A DNA stretch of 64,000 bases from Hymenobacter sediminicola (GTDB taxonomy: Bacteria > Bacteroidota > Bacteroidia > Cytophagales > Hymenobacteraceae). Position numbers and translations under genes: made by a program. Of the stretch, positions 9,272-17,182 are shown piece by piece; the first letter of the stretch is position 1, and every line of letters starts with the position of its first letter. The notes under the pieces are model-generated. The model was not told the origin of the DNA. It saw only the letters and a list, made by a program, of their open reading frames with translations, and did no database searches. The stretch is from contig NZ_CP060202.1 in the NCBI RefSeq assembly GCF_014250515.1, positions 3,979,501 to 4,043,500 of the forward strand, read 5' to 3'.

Positions 9272-10243
9272 TTAGATCAGGTTTAGCCGGCTCAGCAGAA
9301 TGGATTTGTAGGAGTTGCCGATAGGAATAAGCGTGGGAGACTGACGGTCCTGCGGCCGGCCCACGTCCACCTGCACCGAGTCGCCTTCGATGGCCATAAT
9401 CCGGTCCAGACAGACGATATACTTCCGGTGAATACGGGCAAATTCGCGGGCTGGCAGCTTTGTTTCTAGTTCTTTCATTGTGCTGTACACCGTATACCGC
9501 TCCCGCGAGGTATAGATGTTTACATAGTCACCGAGGGCCTCTACGTATCGGATATCTTCTGTATGCACCCGAATCAGGCGGTGCTCCTGCTTCACAAATA
9601 TCTCGTTGCGGCTTCCCATAAACATCGACTGTGCCGCATCATTGGCCATCCGGATCAGTCCGTCTAGTTTTTGGCTTTCCTGCTCCAGCTGCAAACGGGC
9701 GCGCCGCAACTCTAGATGGGTTACCGCTTCTTTGGCCAGAATGCGTAGCGCATCACGTTGCTGGGCCGTAAGCTGGCGGGGCTCGGTATCAATCGTGCAA
9801 ATCGTGCCCAACGCCTGACCGTCCGGCGTAATCAGGGCTGCGCCGGCATAGAAACGCACGTTCGGGTCATTCACTACTGACGGATAATGCTGAAAGAGCG
9901 GATCCTTTTGCGCATCCGGCACCTCAAACACATCATCAATCTGCAGCGCGTACTGGCAGAACGTAAAATTTCGGTCTACTTCTTTGACATCGAATTCCAC
10001 GTTGCAGGCCTTAATCCATTGCCGCTTGTCATCAATGAAAGACATCATCGACATCGGCGTACCACAGATGTAGGAGGCTAGCCGCACCAGATTGTCGAAG
10101 GCGGCCTCAGACGGCGTATCCAGAACCTGGTAGTTACGCAGTGCTTCCAGCCGATCAGCTTCTTTAGAATGAAGGGCGTGTTTTGGAAAGCCAATACTGG
10201 TTTCTATTTCCGATGATACTTTAACGGATGTCGACTTCGGCAT
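9272..10243 (-). CDS. GAF-domain LytTR DNA-binding regulator
   Basis: A 323-residue cytoplasmic transcription regulator. Residues about 25-170 form a GAF sensor domain (EADRLEALRNYQVLDTPSEA, then SMMSFIDDKRQWIKA and the characteristic FCQYALQ), a helical linker at 170-215, and a LytTR DNA-binding domain to the end (IRVHTEDIRYVEALGDYVNI, EFARIHRKYIV). There is no receiver or kinase domain, so it likely senses a small ligand or redox state directly. I prefer the ATG at 10243 (MPKSTSVKV); the frame extends to 10312 but the extra residues look non-homologous. It is transcribed alone, divergently from the tatA genes. Target genes are unknown. Confidence 0.85.
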   Translation of the reverse strand: MPKSTSVKVSSEIETSIGFPKHALHSKEADRLEALRNYQVLDTPSEAAFDNLVRLASYICGTPMSMMSFIDDKRQWIKACNVEFDVKEVDRNFTFCQYALQIDDVFEVPDAQKDPLFQHYPSVVNDPNVRFYAGAALITPDGQALGTICTIDTEPRQLTAQQRDALRILAKEAVTHLELRRARLQLEQESQKLDGLIRMANDAAQSMFMGSRNEIFVKQEHRLIRVHTEDIRYVEALGDYVNIYTSRERYTVYSTMKELETKLPAREFARIHRKYIVCLDRIMAIEGDSVQVDVGRPQDRQSPTLIPIGNSYKSILLSRLNLI

Positions 10244-10492
10244 AAAGCAGAGAAATGAGCGGGATTCAAACGCTAAACGGCAGGTACACCGCTCCGGCAG
10301 AAAAGGAAACAACTAAACGATCAACTTGCTTTTTTACACGCCAGACAGCTGCTCTATTCTGTTGAACCAGCCAATTTTCCCGACGAGCATTTGCCTATAA
10401 AGATAGGAGTTGTATTCGTTTGCCCTGAGCCGCTGGGAAAGTCTTCCTCGGTGTAACGGGCACTTTTTTTAAAATTATGAGGTACCTTTACC

Positions 10493-10500
10493 AATCCTAT
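10493..10500 (+). promoter_or_regulatory. -7-like box before tatA
   Basis: TACCTTTA differs from TAnnTTTG in the last base. It makes start codons at or before 10500 unlikely for the first tatA. Confidence 0.35.
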
Positions 10501-10562
10501 TGTATGTGCGTATGCGTACACTAGGCTTTCAACTCCCAATCGGGCTCATGCCCTCCTCCAGT

Positions 10563-10781
10563 ATGTTACTTTCCTCGCTTTTCCTGATCGGCAATTTCGG
10601 TACGACCGAGATTCTGCTGATTGTAGTTGCTATTATTCTGCTGTTTGGTGCCAAACGTATTCCAGAACTGTTCCGGGGAATGGGCCAGGGCATCCGCGAG
10701 TTCAAGGACGCCTCAAAGGAGGAAAAGCCAGAGTTTCGTGACCGTCCGGTGAATCCTAACGACTCCAACCAGCCTCGCTAA
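10563..10781 (+). CDS. tatA: twin-arginine translocase subunit TatA/E (first copy)
   Basis: A 72-residue TatA-type protein: N-terminal membrane helix (TEILLIVVAIILLFG), the FGAKRIPELFRGMGQGIREF hinge and amphipathic helix, then a polar tail. TatA oligomers form the size-adaptable conduit that carries folded proteins across the inner membrane. I place the start at 10563 (MLLSSLFLIGNFG); ATGs at 10512 and 10548 in the same frame remain possible. It is followed after 15 bp by a second tatA gene and then gatA, probably one transcript. No tatC is in the window. Confidence 0.88.
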   Translation: MLLSSLFLIGNFGTTEILLIVVAIILLFGAKRIPELFRGMGQGIREFKDASKEEKPEFRDRPVNPNDSNQPR

Positions 10782-10796
10782 CAACGCACCCACACC

Positions 10797-11204
10797 ATGC
10801 AAACGCCACTTCTTTTTATTGGCGACATTGGGGGTAGTGAGCTGATGCTCATCCTGGTCGTCATTCTTATCTTCTTTGGAGCCAACAAGATTCCTGAGTT
10901 GGCTCGTGGCCTCGGCAAAGGCATCCGGGAGTTCAAAGATGCTTCTCGTGAAATCCGCAGCGAATTTGAAAACGCCGGCCAGCCCCAACAGCCCTACCAG
11001 CAGCAGTTCAACCAGAACTACGTAGCACCGGCTCCGGAGGTGGCACCTCAGCCTCTGCCCGATGACGCTTACACGCCTTCTGACGCCGCTCCGGTTTCGC
11101 CCGGCACTGCCTACGTTCCGCCGGTAGCTCCTCCCATGGATGGTGGTATTACGCCGCCAGTAGCTCCTGCAGCTGAGCGTCCCCGTCTTGACCAAATGTC
11201 CTAA
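10797..11204 (+). CDS. tatA: twin-arginine translocase subunit TatA/E (second copy)
   Basis: A 135-residue paralog of the preceding gene: membrane helix SELMLILVVILIFFG, hinge GANKIPELARGLGKGIREFK, the same FKDAS(R/K)E continuation, then a long Pro/Gln/Ala-rich tail (from about residue 62) that the first copy lacks. The longer tail may mark it as the TatB-like partner of the pair, as TatB proteins usually carry longer cytoplasmic tails; that is only an inference. gatA starts 14 bp downstream. Confidence 0.88.
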   Translation: MQTPLLFIGDIGGSELMLILVVILIFFGANKIPELARGLGKGIREFKDASREIRSEFENAGQPQQPYQQQFNQNYVAPAPEVAPQPLPDDAYTPSDAAPVSPGTAYVPPVAPPMDGGITPPVAPAAERPRLDQMS

Positions 11205-11218
11205 CTGATTTATTCGAT

Positions 11219-12655
11219 TTGAGACGCTTTCATTCTCTCACGGAAGTTCGCCACGAGCTGACGGCAGGCACCACGACCTGCCGTCAGCTCGTGGAGTATT
11301 ATCTGGACAACATTGAGCGGCAGAATGGCCGCCTCAATGCTTTTCTGGAAGTATGGCCCGATGAAGCACGTGCCCAGGCTGATGCCATAGATGCTAAACT
11401 GGCGGCCGGTACGGCCGGCAAGCTGGCTGGTATGGTTATCGGGCTGAAGGATGTGCTTGCCTACAAAGACCACGCCTTACAAAGCAGCAGCCACATCCTG
11501 GACGGCTTTAAGTCGTTATACACTGCTTCGGCGGTGCAAAGGCTACTGGATGAGGATGCCATCTTCATCGGCCGCCAGAACTGCGACGAGTTTGCAATGG
11601 GCGCTTCCAACGAGACGTCTTATTTCGGGCCGGTACGCAATGCCTTGGACGAAAAGCGGGTTTCGGGTGGTTCTTCAGGAGGCTCGGCTGTAGCGGTACA
11701 AGCCGATATGTGCTTGGCTTCTATCGGTTCGGACACAGGTGGGTCGGTGCGTCAGCCAGCGGCTTTCTGCGGCATTGTCGGCTTTAAGCCTACATACTCG
11801 CGTATTTCTCGCTATGGTCTGGTTGCCTACGCCTCGTCGTTTGACCAGATTGGTACGCTCACCCGCTCTGTAGATGATGCGGCGCTGCTACTGGAAGTAA
11901 TGGCCGGTGCCGATAACTTCGATAGCACTGCCAGCCAGCGTGATGTACCCTCTTACAGCCAACTACTGGAACCGGCACCACACTACCGCATCGGCTATAT
12001 CCGTGATGCAGTAGAACGCCCCGGCCTCAATCCAGAGATAAAAGAAGCACTGGAGCACAAGCTGGAAGAGCTACGTGGCCAAGGCCATGTGGTAGACGCG
12101 GTGGATTTTCCCTACCTCGACTACATGGTGCCTACCTATTACATCCTGACCACCGCCGAAGCCAGCTCCAACCTGAGTCGCTTTGATGGGGTGAAGTATG
12201 GCTACCGGGCTCCGGATGCTACTGACCTAGCTTCGCTCTACAAAAAGACTCGCTCACAAGGATTTGGCCCGGAAGTGCAACGCCGTATTCTGCTAGGCAC
12301 CTTTGTGCTTTCGGCTGACTATTACGACGCATACTACACCAAAGCGCAGCAGGTACGCCGACTCATCAAGGACAAAACTGACGAATTACTTCGCCAGTAC
12401 GATTTCTTGGTGTTGCCAACCGCGCCTACCACGGCCTTCCGTATTGGGGAGGTGAACAAAGACACCCTGGCCATGTATCTGGCCGATATATTTACGGTGC
12501 AGGCATCACTAGCTGGCGTACCGGCCGTGTCGGTACCCGCGGGCAATGACTCGGAAGGGTTGCCAATTGGGCTGCAGGTTATAAGTGGCGCGTTCCGCGA
12601 AGAACATCTTCTGGCCTTCGCCAAATCCCTTACGGAAACCTTGACTCCGGCATAA
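11219..12655 (+). CDS. gatA: Asp-tRNA(Asn)/Glu-tRNA(Gln) amidotransferase subunit A
   Basis: GatA is the glutaminase subunit of GatCAB, which converts mischarged Glu-tRNA(Gln) or Asp-tRNA(Asn) into the correct aminoacyl-tRNA. It is an amidase-signature enzyme of 478 residues with the Lys-Ser-Ser triad: Lys in IGLKDVLAYKDH, the glycine/serine motif GGSSGGSAVAV, and the acyl-enzyme Ser in GSDTGGSVRQPAAFCG, followed by GFKPTYSRISRYGL. The only usable start is TTG at 11219. Codons 11-26 contain a perfect 18-bp inverted repeat (see separate entry). A strong terminator follows the stop. gatB and gatC are not in the window. Confidence 0.95.
   Translation: MRRFHSLTEVRHELTAGTTTCRQLVEYYLDNIERQNGRLNAFLEVWPDEARAQADAIDAKLAAGTAGKLAGMVIGLKDVLAYKDHALQSSSHILDGFKSLYTASAVQRLLDEDAIFIGRQNCDEFAMGASNETSYFGPVRNALDEKRVSGGSSGGSAVAVQADMCLASIGSDTGGSVRQPAAFCGIVGFKPTYSRISRYGLVAYASSFDQIGTLTRSVDDAALLLEVMAGADNFDSTASQRDVPSYSQLLEPAPHYRIGYIRDAVERPGLNPEIKEALEHKLEELRGQGHVVDAVDFPYLDYMVPTYYILTTAEASSNLSRFDGVKYGYRAPDATDLASLYKKTRSQGFGPEVQRRILLGTFVLSADYYDAYYTKAQQVRRLIKDKTDELLRQYDFLVLPTAPTTAFRIGEVNKDTLAMYLADIFTVQASLAGVPAVSVPAGNDSEGLPIGLQVISGAFREEHLLAFAKSLTETLTPA
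11251..11294. repeat. 18-bp perfect inverted repeat within gatA
   Basis: CCACGAGCTGACGGCAGG (11251-11268) and CCTGCCGTCAGCTCGTGG (11277-11294) are exact reverse complements with an 8-base loop. The structure lies in the translated region 33-76 bases after the start codon. There is no U-run after it, so it is not a standard terminator. Confidence 0.85.
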
Positions 12656-12673
12656 ACAGGCTGTTTTTAGCAT

Positions 12674-12723
12674 AAAAGCCAAAACGACGAGTGGTGCCTG
12701 CCACTCGTCGTTTTGGCTTTTTA
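12674..12723 (+). terminator. strong terminator after gatA
   Basis: AAAAGCCAAAACGACGAGTG pairs with CACTCGTCGTTTTGGCTTTT around a short loop and is followed by further T. It is one of the most stable terminators in the window. Confidence 0.9.
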
Positions 12724-12809
12724 CCTTGCAGTTGTACTTGCGCTGAGTATATTTAACCCGATTTGAATCAGGGCCTTTCGTTTTATAACACGATACCCCG
12801 GACAAGGAA

Positions 12810-14819
12810 ATGAAGAAAAAATTGCTCCGTGTTGTAGTAAGCAGCGGCTTGCTGGGCGCCACTCTTGTGCCGGCAGTGTTGGCCCAGACTCTGCCCGAAA
12901 GGCTGCCAGAATCCCCCCGCCCTATCGGTTCTGACGATACCACACAGGTAGTGGATCTGCAACTGCTGCCCGACTCGCTGGTGGCGGCCCCTGTGCTGCT
13001 GGATTCGGCGAAGCTGGTCTGGATGCAGACTCCACCGGAGCTACGCGACTTAGTAGGCGACCGTATCAATTGCTTCGAAACCGATGCCCCGCACGCCTTC
13101 AATCCGGCTGTTATGCCGTTTGTGCTGTATTTTACGGAGCGCAACCGGAAGTACATGCAAAGGGTACTGGAGCGAGAGAATCTGTATTTCCCGCTGTTTG
13201 AGAAATACCTCGCCAAATACAACCTGCCTGTAGACCTCAAATACCTTGCGGTTGTAGAATCGGCCTTGATTCCAACGGCTAAGTCGCACGTGGGAGCTAC
13301 CGGTCTGTGGCAGTTTATGGGGCCCACAGCCGGCGACCTGCGCCTACGCCGCGACGAGTGGGTAGACGAGCGGATGAACCCGGAGAAGGCAACAGAAGCT
13401 GCCTGCAAGCACCTGCGTTACCTCTACGGCGTTTTCCACGACTGGGAGCTGGTGCTGGCGGCGTATAACTGGGGAGCGGGCAGCATGCAGCGGGCTATGC
13501 GGCGTACTGGCAAAAAAACGTTCTGGGACCTATATCCACACCTGCCGAAAGAAACGCGCAACTACGTGCCCACTTTCACGGCCATTATGTACTCGATGAA
13601 GTACGCGCAGGCCCACAAACTGCACTCACCAGACCTGAACTACCGATACGCCGAAGCTATGGATACGCTGCAGGTAGGCGGCCGGGCCCTCGACCTGCAT
13701 CGGCTTAGCCAGGCGTGCGGCTTCGCCGATTCCTCAGCGCTATTACGCTACAACCCTGAGTTGAAACGTAGCTGGTTGCCGGAAGGCTACCGGAGCTACG
13801 CCGTGCAGGTACCTGCCACGGCCCGCCCACAGCTCGCCATGGTAGACCGGGGCACTCTGTTTGACTACTGCCGTCCTCGCACGGATATACCCACTCCACT
13901 GGCCCCGATTATGGCCCGCCTGCAGGGTGTCGAAGCATTTCCGGTGCGCACCATGGCAGCCAGTGGCACGCCACGTGAAGAAGATGCCACTCCTGGCCCA
14001 CGATTCCGGCGCGTACGCCACACCGTACGGCGAGGCGAAACGGCCGCTGCCGTTGCCGGGCGTTATGATGTTAGTACTGCCCAGTTGGCCCGCTGGAACG
14101 CTCTGCGCCAAGGCCGGCCGTTGGTTCCGGGCAAACAGCTGGTGGTATTTGTGCCTGTAGCCATGCCGGCCGCAGCGCCCACTACTGCTACGGCACGTAA
14201 GCTGAGTAATCCTGCTCGGCTCCCTATAGCGTCAGCAAAAACTGCCTCTATTTTTCAGCCAGAAAAACAAGCTATTTTATCTACAATAGAAGAAGTAGTG
14301 GCAGCGGCAGAACCCGTCAAGAGTGCTGTCCTGAGTGGCAACCCGCAAGCTATTAGCGAGGAAGTAGCGGCCACTGCCGCCACTGCCGCCACGCTAACAA
14401 CTTCCGACGACAGCCTGCCGGCTTTCTACCTGGTTCGGCGCGGCGACAATCTGGCGAAGATTGCCGAGAAGCGCGGCCTGACGGCAACTCAGCTCATGGC
14501 CTGGAACGAGTTGAGTTCGGAGAAAGTAGTACCTGGGCAGAAGCTCGTGCTGCGGGCGCCGGCGAATGAAGAAGCTGAAGCGGTAATAGTGCCAGCCAGA
14601 AAGCCCCGTCCTTCTGAAAAAGCCAGTGCAACCGTAGCGGCCAAGTCAGCCCAAGCAGCACGAATGGCCGACAATAAAGTGCACATGGTACAGAAGGGCG
14701 ATACGCTCTATAATATCTCGCGCCGCTACCAGGGCGTAACCGTGGAACAATTGCGACGCCTCAACAACCTGACTTCGGATGAAGTGAAGCCCGGGCAGAA
14801 GCTGATTGTAGCACGATAA
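12810..14819 (+). CDS. MltD-like lytic transglycosylase with three LysM repeats
   Basis: A 669-residue exported enzyme that cleaves the beta-1,4 bond of peptidoglycan to give 1,6-anhydro-muropeptides. After a signal peptide (LLRVVVSSGLLGATLVPAVLAQ) the SLT domain lies at about 125-290: catalytic Glu in VVESALIPTAKSHVGATGLW, then QFMGPTAGDLRLR and VLAAYNWGAG. Three LysM peptidoglycan-binding repeats follow: HTVRRGETAAAVAGRY (about 405-450), YLVRRGDNLAKIAEKRG (about 540-585) and HMVQKGDTLYNISRRY (about 625-669), joined by Ala/Pro-rich linkers. It probably remodels the wall during growth or insertion of envelope machines. It stands alone between terminators. Confidence 0.92.
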   Translation: MKKKLLRVVVSSGLLGATLVPAVLAQTLPERLPESPRPIGSDDTTQVVDLQLLPDSLVAAPVLLDSAKLVWMQTPPELRDLVGDRINCFETDAPHAFNPAVMPFVLYFTERNRKYMQRVLERENLYFPLFEKYLAKYNLPVDLKYLAVVESALIPTAKSHVGATGLWQFMGPTAGDLRLRRDEWVDERMNPEKATEAACKHLRYLYGVFHDWELVLAAYNWGAGSMQRAMRRTGKKTFWDLYPHLPKETRNYVPTFTAIMYSMKYAQAHKLHSPDLNYRYAEAMDTLQVGGRALDLHRLSQACGFADSSALLRYNPELKRSWLPEGYRSYAVQVPATARPQLAMVDRGTLFDYCRPRTDIPTPLAPIMARLQGVEAFPVRTMAASGTPREEDATPGPRFRRVRHTVRRGETAAAVAGRYDVSTAQLARWNALRQGRPLVPGKQLVVFVPVAMPAAAPTTATARKLSNPARLPIASAKTASIFQPEKQAILSTIEEVVAAAEPVKSAVLSGNPQAISEEVAATAATAATLTTSDDSLPAFYLVRRGDNLAKIAEKRGLTATQLMAWNELSSEKVVPGQKLVLRAPANEEAEAVIVPARKPRPSEKASATVAAKSAQAARMADNKVHMVQKGDTLYNISRRYQGVTVEQLRRLNNLTSDEVKPGQKLIVAR

Positions 14820-14957
14820 CAGAACTCAGTACCAGTACCACTCCTGCCGGTTCCGGAATATCCGGGTCCCGGCAATTTTGCGTCCGACGAAACCGAGGCA
14901 CTAGGCTAATAGTTGTAGGCGCCGGAGCAAGTTGCTCCGCTTCTACCGACTCTACTC

Positions 14958-15665
14958 ATGAAAAAGATACCCATAGAAATCTGGTCAGATATTGTTTGCC
15001 CGTTCTGCTACATCGGCAAGCGACGCCTCGAGAAAGCCTTGGCCAGTTTTCCGCACTCCGACGCCATCGAAATCAAATGGCGCAGCTTCGAGCTGGATCC
15101 GGAGGCGAACCCAATGCCGGGCGAAAACCAGTACAAGCGTCTTGCAAGCAAGTATGGTAAAACAGAAGACTGGGCCCGGCAGATGAGTGCTAACATGACC
15201 CAAATGGCCGCTGAAGAAGGCCTAGCCTTCGACTTCGACCATGCCGTACCGGCCAATACTTTCCGGGCACACCAGTTGGTACACTTGGCGGCACAACATG
15301 GCCTACAGGATGCCGCCAAGGAGCGTCTGTTCAAAGCCTATCTAGAAGAAGGTCAGGACATCAACGAGGTGGCCACCCTCATCCGCCTAGCGCAGGAGTT
15401 AGGTATCCCCAACGACCAAGCGGAAAAGGTACTGGCCGCCGATGCATTTGCGCAGGAAGTCCGTCACGACGAATACCAGGCCCGGCAGATTGGCGTGCGG
15501 GGTGTACCTTATTTCGTCTTCGATGATAAGTACGCAGTTTCTGGGGCCCAGCCCGCCGAAATGTTTGCGGAAGTGCTGGCTCGGGTCTGGGAAGAGGCGC
15601 GGCCCCAGCCCGTACAACTTACCGGTACCGAAGGCGCTGCCTGCGACATTGATGGCAATTGCTAG
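14958..15665 (+). CDS. DsbA-family (FrnE-like) oxidoreductase
   Basis: A 235-residue thioredoxin-fold protein of the DsbA/FrnE type. The active-site motif is Cys14-Pro-Phe-Cys17 in IWSDIVCPFCYIGKRRLEKA, followed by the large helical insertion and the cis-proline segment (RQIGVRGVPYFVFDDKYAVSGAQ). There is no signal peptide, so it acts in the cytoplasm, as FrnE proteins do, probably as a thiol-disulfide oxidoreductase in stress protection. It converges on the aldo/keto reductase gene with a long shared terminator between them. The substrate is unknown. Confidence 0.88.
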   Translation: MKKIPIEIWSDIVCPFCYIGKRRLEKALASFPHSDAIEIKWRSFELDPEANPMPGENQYKRLASKYGKTEDWARQMSANMTQMAAEEGLAFDFDHAVPANTFRAHQLVHLAAQHGLQDAAKERLFKAYLEEGQDINEVATLIRLAQELGIPNDQAEKVLAADAFAQEVRHDEYQARQIGVRGVPYFVFDDKYAVSGAQPAEMFAEVLARVWEEARPQPVQLTGTEGAACDIDGNC

Positions 15666-15673
15666 ACAATACC

Positions 15674-15729
15674 TTACCGCACAGAAAACGGCCGCTTCAG
15701 CAATGAGGCGGCCGTTTTCTGTGCGGTAA
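15674..15729. terminator. bidirectional terminator, 22-bp perfect stem
   Basis: TTACCGCACAGAAAACGGCC begins the left arm (15674-15695), which is exactly complementary to the right arm (15708-15729) around a 12-base loop. It lies between two convergent genes and serves both. Confidence 0.85.
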
Positions 15730-15743
15730 AAGCACATGGTATG

Positions 15744-16739
15744 TTAAGCTGGTTGCGGCATTTGCTCCAGCTGCTGGCTAATGAACTCTACTTCCTGTGG
15801 GGATAGTTGTACGTCAATGGCACGCGCGTTCTGCACAGCTTGCTCTGGGTTGCGGGCTCCTGCCAGCACCACCGAAATACCTGGCTGCGCCAGAGTCCAG
15901 CGCAGCACCAACTGGCCAAGAGTGGCATTTTTGCTCTCTGCCATTGGCCGGATTTTGCTCAGAAACGCATTTACACGCGCCACGTTTTCAGAGGCAAAAA
16001 GCGGATGCTTGGCACGTAAGTCACTTTCTTCAAACACCTGCCCTGGCTTAATCTTGCCGGTAAGCAGGCCTAGCTGCATCGGGCTGTACGCCAAGATGGC
16101 CTTGTGATGCGCCAGGGTGTATGGCACCAAGTCCTTTTCAATATCACGCCGCACCATGCTATAGGGCACTTGGTTGGAAGCCAGCGGCAGCACCTTTTCT
16201 GCTTCCTGCATCTGCTCCACCGAATAGTTGCTTACACCCACAGCGCGGACTTTGCCTTGCTCCACCAGCCGAAGTACGGCCTCCATGGTTTCGTGGATGG
16301 GCGTGGTTTTGTCGGGCCAATGAATCTGGTATAGGTCAATGTAGTCGGTGCCTAGGCGGCTCAGGCTGTCTTCGCACTCCTTGATGATGCTTTCGGGCGC
16401 GGCGTACTTATACACGTCGATATCCTGGCCGTCGTTGTTCTTGGTTTTCATGGCGAAGTCACCTTTTGCCACATCCCAGCGCATTCCAAACTTTGTCAGC
16501 AGCTGTACCTTGTCGCGAGGCAGCCCTTTGATGGCTTCGCCCACAATCTGCTCACTCAGGCCCTGTCCGTAAATCGGGGCGGTGTCAATGCTGGTCACAC
16601 CCAACTCAAAGGAAGCACGAATAGCTCCTACGGCATCATTTTGCTCGGTACCGCCCCACATCCAGCCACCGGCAGCCCAGCTGCCAAAAGCAATGCGTGA
16701 AACATGCACCCCGGAATTTCCTAGCTCTGTGTACTCCAT
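15744..16739 (-). CDS. aldo/keto reductase
   Basis: A 331-residue NAD(P)H-dependent TIM-barrel oxidoreductase that reduces carbonyls to alcohols. Family marks are the N-terminal GNSGVHVSRIAFGSWAAGGW, the SIDTAPIYGQGLSEQIVGEA segment with catalytic Asp and Tyr, the Lys in LLTKFGMRW, the YQIHWPD strand, and GVSNYSVEQM. The C-terminal cofactor loop (LAGARNPEQAVQNARA) is also present. It resembles the large AKR group that includes YajO/Tas-like proteins; the physiological substrate cannot be assigned. It is transcribed alone and divergently from the hydrolase pair. Confidence 0.9.
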   Translation of the reverse strand: MEYTELGNSGVHVSRIAFGSWAAGGWMWGGTEQNDAVGAIRASFELGVTSIDTAPIYGQGLSEQIVGEAIKGLPRDKVQLLTKFGMRWDVAKGDFAMKTKNNDGQDIDVYKYAAPESIIKECEDSLSRLGTDYIDLYQIHWPDKTTPIHETMEAVLRLVEQGKVRAVGVSNYSVEQMQEAEKVLPLASNQVPYSMVRRDIEKDLVPYTLAHHKAILAYSPMQLGLLTGKIKPGQVFEESDLRAKHPLFASENVARVNAFLSKIRPMAESKNATLGQLVLRWTLAQPGISVVLAGARNPEQAVQNARAIDVQLSPQEVEFISQQLEQMPQPA

Positions 16740-17182
16740 AACGTCTGTCTACTGCAGTATTTGGCTCCGTTGCCAGCCTGCGAGGTGAGGTATAAGCCAG
16801 TTAGCCGGATAAGGTTCCGGAAATCTGCCCTGTGGCACTTTGTCAAAGCCAAGATGTAGCCTTTGCAGCCGCTCGTCGGTCAGGCACTGATTTTATAACG
16901 GAAAAGCCGCTGGCCCAGAAAAGCGGAGCAGTAACGCCAGTGATGCAGAAAGAAATTCTGGCTCGAATGCCTCGCCAATCTTAGCTTGATAGTCCACAGA
17001 CGTCATCGACTAGCCAAACAGGAGGCCAGCCCTGTTTGACACTACTTAGCATCCCTGTCATCCTGTGTATTCGCCAAGTTAAACCTGGGCAAAAAATAAT
17101 TGATTGAAGTACCTTTGATTTTGATACTTTCCGTGCCTTCCCCGTATACAGGCAATCTGAAAGGCCTTCTGTTTGTAACTTT
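16740..17182. promoter_or_regulatory. 443-bp divergent intergenic region with -7 box
   Basis: This gap separates the aldo/keto reductase (minus) from the first hydrolase (plus). I see no gene or repeat. TACCTTTG at 17110-17117 fits the -7 consensus on the plus strand, 65 bases before the ATG at 17183. No good -33 element is visible. The sequence from 17085 to 17130 is distinctly A/T-rich. Confidence 0.4.

Noticed and set aside
14925-14945. Hairpin GGAGCAAGTTGCTCC before the DsbA-like gene
   Set aside because: Short stem without T-run and just upstream of a start codon; not enough to call a terminator or operator.
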